Positions 40,024 through 43,574 of a stretch of DNA of 43,574 nucleotides are shown in pieces; within the stretch, counting starts at the first letter, position 1; each line of letters begins with the position of its first letter. The notes under the pieces are model-generated. The model made no database searches, had not been told where the DNA came from, and worked only from the letters and a program-made list of their open reading frames with translations. The stretch spans positions 1-43,574 of the forward strand of contig CAJTQM010000015.1 of NCBI GenBank assembly GCA_910578255.1. The letters run 5' to 3'. Made by a program: the position numbers and the translations under genes. This DNA is from an uncultured Oscillospiraceae bacterium. GTDB taxonomy: Bacteria; Bacillota; Clostridia; Oscillospirales; Ruminococcaceae.

Positions 40024-40992
40024 ATGGAGTTTCCGCTGCCGCTGCGGGCGGCCATTGAAAAACAGATAGAGGAATCCGGCGCCTTTAGTCTCGGAGAAGA
40101 GGTAAAGGCCCTTTCCCGGCGCTATCGGGAGGAAAGCGGCCAGGGAAAACGGCTGGTCAGCAACGACCGGCAGACCCTGGCCTACGCCGCCGTACGGATG
40201 CCCGCCACCTTCGGCGCTGTCTGCTCCGCGCTGGCATGGACCCTTCCTCTGCTGGCAGAGCTGCCCTCTTCCCTGTTGGATGTAGGCGCGGGGACCGGTG
40301 CCGCGGTGTGGGCGGCGGACGCGCTGCTGGAACTAAAAGAGATCACCTGTCTGGAACGGGAACTGGCCATGGCCCGGCTGGGTCAAACGCTGATGAAAGC
40401 CGGTTCCGCGCCTTTGCAAAACGCCCGGTGGCTTGCCGGGGATTTGACCGGCGATCCAACCCTGCCGGCCGCCGGACTGGTGATCGCCTCTTACGTCCTA
40501 AACGAAATTGCCCCCGATAAGCGGCCGGCGGCATTATCCCGGCTGTGGAAATCTACCCGGGATCTTTTGCTGATTGTTGAGCCCGGCACCCCCGAGGGCT
40601 TTTGCCAGCTGCGGGCCGCCCGGGACCTTCTGCTGGACCAAGGGGCGTTTCTGCTGGCCCCCTGCCCTCATGACGGCCCCTGTCCCCTGCCCGACGGCGA
40701 TTGGTGCCATTTTACCTGTCGGGTGGCCCGCAGCCGCCTACACCGGCAGCTGAAAGGGGGCGAATCCCCTTTTGAGGACGAAAAGTTCTGCTATCTGGCC
40801 TTCGGGCGAAAACCGGGGAACCGGGCCGCCGCCCGGGTGCTTCGCCATCCGCAGATCGAAAGCGGAAAAATCACCCTGCGGCTTTGCACCCGATCCGGCC
40901 TTGCAACTTTGCCCGTCCGCAAGCGGGACGGGGCGCTTTTTAAACTGGCGCGAAAGGTAAGCAGCGGCGACCCCTTCCCTTACGAGGGGTAA
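40024..40992 (+). CDS. Rsm22-family (mitoribosome-like) methyltransferase
   Basis: 322 residues; ATG with GGAGG upstream. The SAM-binding core SLLDVGAGTGAAVWAADALL is near residue 80. The Cys-rich block APCPHDGPCPL...WCHFTCRVARSRLHRQLK...EDEKFCYL is the Rsm22 hallmark and its cysteines may bind an Fe-S cluster, as in mitochondrial Rsm22. Related proteins bind or act on the small ribosomal subunit; the target is not established in bacteria. Monocistronic. Confidence 0.88.
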   Translation: MEFPLPLRAAIEKQIEESGAFSLGEEVKALSRRYREESGQGKRLVSNDRQTLAYAAVRMPATFGAVCSALAWTLPLLAELPSSLLDVGAGTGAAVWAADALLELKEITCLERELAMARLGQTLMKAGSAPLQNARWLAGDLTGDPTLPAAGLVIASYVLNEIAPDKRPAALSRLWKSTRDLLLIVEPGTPEGFCQLRAARDLLLDQGAFLLAPCPHDGPCPLPDGDWCHFTCRVARSRLHRQLKGGESPFEDEKFCYLAFGRKPGNRAAARVLRHPQIESGKITLRLCTRSGLATLPVRKRDGALFKLARKVSSGDPFPYEG

Positions 40993-41135
40993 AGAGAAAA
41001 AGGCGCGGGTCAAAGGGCTGTGTGGATCAGGGGGCGATGAGGCGAATATAAAAACAGCAATATTTCTTCCTGCGAATTGCCGAAGCGGGCAATCCGGCGG
41101 TCAGATCCTGCTTTTCCCGATGTTTTTCATCCGCA

Positions 41136-41141
41136 TATAAT
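41136..41141 (+). promoter_or_regulatory. Possible -10 box of the PhzF-family gene
   Basis: TATAAT, perfect, but with a poor -35 (TTTCCC 17 bases upstream). The rest of the 214-base gap 40993-41206 has only a small hairpin (ATTGCC/GGCAAT near 41075) and nothing else recognisable. Confidence 0.35.
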
Positions 41142-41206
41142 ATCCTGTATGATTCGGTCAAGGTCCGGATCCGGGCAAAAATCTAATCGCGAAAAGAGAA
41201 AAAATC

Positions 41207-41980
41207 ATGAAACAGTATATCGTAGACGCATTTACAGACAAGGTATTTGGAGGAAATCCCGCCGCAGTTTGTGTGATAGATCAGTGGCTGCCAGACGAAA
41301 CCATGCAGAAAATTGCCGGGGAAAACAATTTGTCCGAAACCGCCTTTGCGGTAAAAGAGGATGAAAATTACCATCTTCGCTGGTTTACGCCCGGCGGGGA
41401 AATCGTGCTTTGCGGCCACGCCACGTTGGCCACTGCCTATGTGATCCTGCGCTTTTTTGCGCCCCAATGGGAAAAGGTCACTTTCGACACTTTAAGCGGG
41501 CCTTTAACCGTGAGCAAAAAAGGCGAACTGCTGACCATGGACTTTCCATCCTTTCAGCTGACCCCCATCGAGATCACCGATACGCTTACCAAAGCAATCG
41601 GCGTTCGGCCTATCGAGGCCTATTTAGGCGAGGATATGGTCTGCGTACTGGAAAAGGAGGAACAGGTAAAAAACGCGAATCCCGATCAGGACGCCATACA
41701 AAAGCTGGACGGACTTTTGCTGCACATTACCGCAAAGGGAGAGCACTACGACTGCGTAACCCGCTCCTTTGCGCCAAAATGCCACGTTGCGGAAGATCCG
41801 GTATGCGGCAGAGGCCATTGCCATGTTATCCCGCTCTGGGCCCAAAAGCTTGGCAAAACCGACCTTACCGCCTATCAGGCTTCCGCTCGGGGCGGCGTGC
41901 TTTACTGCCGTTATGCCGGAGAAAGAACCCTGCTAAGCGGAAAAGCCGCTCTGTTTTCAAAAGGGGAAATTTCTTTTTAA
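41207..41980 (+). CDS. PhzF-family isomerase/epimerase-like protein
   Basis: 257 residues. MKQYIVDAFTDKVFGGNPAAVCV, catalytic-type Glu44 in NNLSETAF, RWFTPGGEIVLCGHATLATAYV and DPVCGRGHCHVIPLWA are PhzF hallmarks of the two-domain diaminopimelate-epimerase fold. DPVCGRGHCH replaces the more common DPVTGSAHC. Family members isomerise small acids, such as the phenazine precursor; the substrate here is unknown and no phenazine genes are nearby. AAAAGAG serves as a weak SD. Confidence 0.9.
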   Translation: MKQYIVDAFTDKVFGGNPAAVCVIDQWLPDETMQKIAGENNLSETAFAVKEDENYHLRWFTPGGEIVLCGHATLATAYVILRFFAPQWEKVTFDTLSGPLTVSKKGELLTMDFPSFQLTPIEITDTLTKAIGVRPIEAYLGEDMVCVLEKEEQVKNANPDQDAIQKLDGLLLHITAKGEHYDCVTRSFAPKCHVAEDPVCGRGHCHVIPLWAQKLGKTDLTAYQASARGGVLYCRYAGERTLLSGKAALFSKGEISF

Positions 41981-42013
41981 ACGCGGGAAAATGGCCAAAG
42001 CGCCTGGTGCATC

Positions 42014-42059
42014 AAAAAAGCGAAGGGAATCCATCCTTGGCGGATGCCCTTCGCTTTTT
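42014..42059. terminator. Bidirectional terminator between the PhzF and thioesterase genes
   Basis: AAAAAGCGAAGGG pairs with CCCTTCGCTTTTT, with a further ATCC/GGAT inner stem; T-runs are present on both strands. Confidence 0.92.
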
Positions 42060-42095
42060 GCCGAAAAGAATTTTTTCCATTGACCCCCGGCAGCG

Positions 42096-42566
42096 TCAAT
42101 ACCGCTTTTTTCGCCGCTCCTTTCGCAGCTGCGCCCGTTTGGCTCCCGCCTCGAATTCCGCCTTTTCCTCCTCGCTTTCACAGATTAAAGCAGGTACCTG
42201 GGCGGGATTTTCCTTTTCGTCCAGCGCGACCATAATCAGATACGCCCGGTTAATATGGATCTTTCTTCCAGCCAACTCCTCCACATAGGTGTCGACCCGC
42301 ACCTCCATAGAGGTGCGCCCTACCCAGGTCAGCTGCCCTTCAATGACGATGGTGCTATTGACATAAGCGCCGGACTGAAACTGTAAATTGTCAATGCAGG
42401 CGGTGGTTACGTTGCAGCCGGAATGCCGCCGGGCGGTTACCGCCGCCACAACGTCGATCCATTCGACCAGCTTGCCGCCGAACAGCCGGTTATACCCATT
42501 GATATGCTCCGGCATCAGGATCTGGATCTGGGTGGTTTTTGAATCGGATACCCGTTTCGCCTCCAT
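42096..42566 (-). CDS. Acyl-CoA thioesterase (YciA/BFIT-like hotdog)
   Basis: 156 residues from the ATG with AAGGGGG eight bases upstream. The hotdog core is QIQILMPEHINGYNRLFGGKLVEWIDVVAAV with the N-x-x-G-x-L-F-G-G motif, followed by VTTACIDNLQFQSGAYVNSTI and WVGRTSMEVRV. The C-terminal tail is highly charged. It hydrolyses acyl-CoA esters; chain length cannot be read from sequence. It is 13 bases downstream of the shikimate kinase gene and probably in the same operon. Confidence 0.93.
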   Translation of the reverse strand: MEAKRVSDSKTTQIQILMPEHINGYNRLFGGKLVEWIDVVAAVTARRHSGCNVTTACIDNLQFQSGAYVNSTIVIEGQLTWVGRTSMEVRVDTYVEELAGRKIHINRAYLIMVALDEKENPAQVPALICESEEEKAEFEAGAKRAQLRKERRKKRY

Positions 42567-42579
42567 TGGTTTTTCCCCC

Positions 42580-43083
42580 TTATTGATGGCTTTGCATCGC
42601 CAGAATAATTTCTTGCGCTGCCTGTTCCGGCGGCGCGGCCGCATCTGCCGTCAGCTGCGCACGGGACAGATAGACAGGCCGGCGGCGCGCAAAAATTTCC
42701 CGCAGCTGTTCCCGGCTGTTTTGCCGCACCAGCGGCCGGTCGCTTTGGCGGATGCGCCCGTAGCAGACCGCAAAGGGTGCGTCCAGAAAAACCATAACGC
42801 CGCTCTGGGCGAGCACACGAGCGTTTTCTTCTGCCAGTACGGTGCCGCCGCCGCAGCACAGAACCAGATCCTTTTGCCCGGCCAGATCGGCGCAGACTTC
42901 CCTTTCCATCCGGCGAAAGGCCTCTTCTCCGTCTTGGGCAAAGATTTCCGGGATCCGGCGGCCATATTTTTGCTCCAGATACTGGTCGGTATCCAGCAGC
43001 GAAAGTCCGGCTTTCTGGGCCAATAGCGCACCGACGGTGGTTTTTCCGCATCCCATAAAGCCAAAAAGAACGATATTTTTCAC
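42580..43083 (-). CDS. aroK: Shikimate kinase
   Basis: 167 residues from a GTG start; GAGGAG five bases upstream. P-loop GFMGCGKTT (8-16), substrate-binding DTD (LLDTDQYLEQKYG), FRRMEREV, CCGGGTVL and the lid RPLVRQ are all present. It phosphorylates shikimate in the chorismate pathway. No other aro gene is in the window. It is the last core-type gene before the AT-richer window edge. Confidence 0.97.
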   Translation of the reverse strand: MKNIVLFGFMGCGKTTVGALLAQKAGLSLLDTDQYLEQKYGRRIPEIFAQDGEEAFRRMEREVCADLAGQKDLVLCCGGGTVLAEENARVLAQSGVMVFLDAPFAVCYGRIRQSDRPLVRQNSREQLREIFARRRPVYLSRAQLTADAAAPPEQAAQEIILAMQSHQ

Positions 43084-43220
43084 GACTGCTCCTCGCTCCT
43101 GTCAGGTTTCTTCTAAACAGTTTTGCTTATGGGATTTGGCTCTGATTATCTACATTGTTTCCATTATCCAGATGGTTTGGGCTATCTGATTTTTTGTTGC
43201 CATTGTGTTGCCAATAGAAT

Positions 43221-43574
43221 TTAATACCCTCGAATTGCTTTCACTATTGAAGTAGTCTGCCACTTTACGATTTCGTCAGCATATCCCTTAACAATAGCAG
43301 ATGTTTTCTCTGCCCCCCACGGTTCAATGGCAATTATTTTTTTGCCCAACTCTGATGCTAACTCCAATTCGATATTAATCCATTTGCTGTATGTTGAGTA
43401 TACTCCCGCAAGAACCAAAACGCAACTAGCTGGTTGCATTTGATTTCGGATAGCTGCTTTTAATTGATAATCATATTTTGCATTATGAATAGGATCGTTT
43501 CGGGGAACCGAGTAATTCTTATAAGAAAAATCAGATGCTCCATTCAACAGCCCTACAAGTTTTTCATAGGCATC
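43221..43574 (-). CDS. TIR-like (MTH538/ThsB-type, DUF1863) protein, partial (N-terminus outside window)
   Basis: The frame runs open to the window edge; the visible 117 residues begin DAYEKLVGLLNGASDFSYKNYSVPRNDPIH, then ASCVLVLAGVYSTYSKWINIELELASELGKKIIAIEPWG and a C-terminal DEIVKWQTTSIVKAI. This matches the MTH538 TIR-like family that includes ThsB of the Thoeris anti-phage system. The first strand and the nucleotide-loop motif are missing because they lie beyond the edge. The DNA is visibly AT-richer (about 40 percent GC by eye) than aroK, suggesting transfer. Whether a ThsA partner exists cannot be seen. Confidence 0.8.
   Translation of the reverse strand, partial: DAYEKLVGLLNGASDFSYKNYSVPRNDPIHNAKYDYQLKAAIRNQMQPASCVLVLAGVYSTYSKWINIELELASELGKKIIAIEPWGAEKTSAIVKGYADEIVKWQTTSIVKAIRGY

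Noticed and set aside
1..43574. CRISPR arrays, IS elements, prophage genes, rRNA
   Set aside because: No regularly spaced repeats, transposase or integrase motifs, terminal inverted repeats or rRNA sequence were seen on either strand.

Overview
The window looks like a chromosomal segment of an anaerobic, endospore-forming Clostridia bacterium (Firmicutes), most likely of the Ruminococcaceae/Oscillospiraceae type; the species cannot be named from sequence alone. The evidence is sporulation and germination genes (gpr, spoVAC-AD-AE, a SpoIIQ-like M23 protein, spoIIID), AdhE and two [FeFe]-hydrogenase-type proteins, a glmS ribozyme, strong Shine-Dalgarno sites, frequent TTG/GTG starts, and moderately high GC (about 55 percent by eye). 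No insertion sequence, prophage or CRISPR array was seen.

Layout. 1-3300 (minus strand): a partial amidohydrolase and an FrlD-like sugar kinase behind a promoter with a dyad operator, a cyclophilin lipoprotein, an ABC ATPase without a permease, and tRNA-Glu and tRNA-Met behind a consensus promoter. 3400-8300: flavodoxin, GtrA, DUF2752, glutamine-dependent NAD synthetase, the spore protease Gpr and ribosomal protein S20. 8300-14820: spoVA genes, SpoIIQ-like protein, a YitT transporter-like protein preceded by a possible small RNA, spoIIID, an SMC-like ATPase, and a HAAS-domain/PadR pair.

15030-23430 (minus strand): the metabolic highlight. A LysR regulator lies upstream of adhE, a [2Fe-2S] ferredoxin, a PAS-containing sensory-type [FeFe] hydrogenase (HydS), a SpoIIE-type phosphatase and a second, Group B-like [FeFe] hydrogenase. 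The last five genes are tightly spaced or overlapping. A Rex-like operator overlaps the predicted adhE -10 box. The set suggests H2/redox-controlled ethanol and hydrogen metabolism and resembles a transcription unit reported in Ruminococcus albus.

23530-31800 (plus strand): the conserved origin-proximal set mnmE-mnmG-rsmG-noc-(GNAT)-parA-parB with two perfect parS sites, one of them inside mnmG, followed by an acyl-ACP thioesterase. 31790-43574: a NERD protein, an EFR1 flavodoxin-ferredoxin, glmS with an upstream self-cleaving glmS ribozyme, a GNAT protein, archaeal-type proS, a small basic-peptide ORF in front of an ABC exporter, an Rsm22-family methyltransferase, a PhzF-family protein, an acyl-CoA thioesterase, shikimate kinase, and, in visibly AT-richer DNA at the edge, the C-terminal part of a TIR-like (MTH538/ThsB-type) protein that may mark the start of a defence or accessory region.
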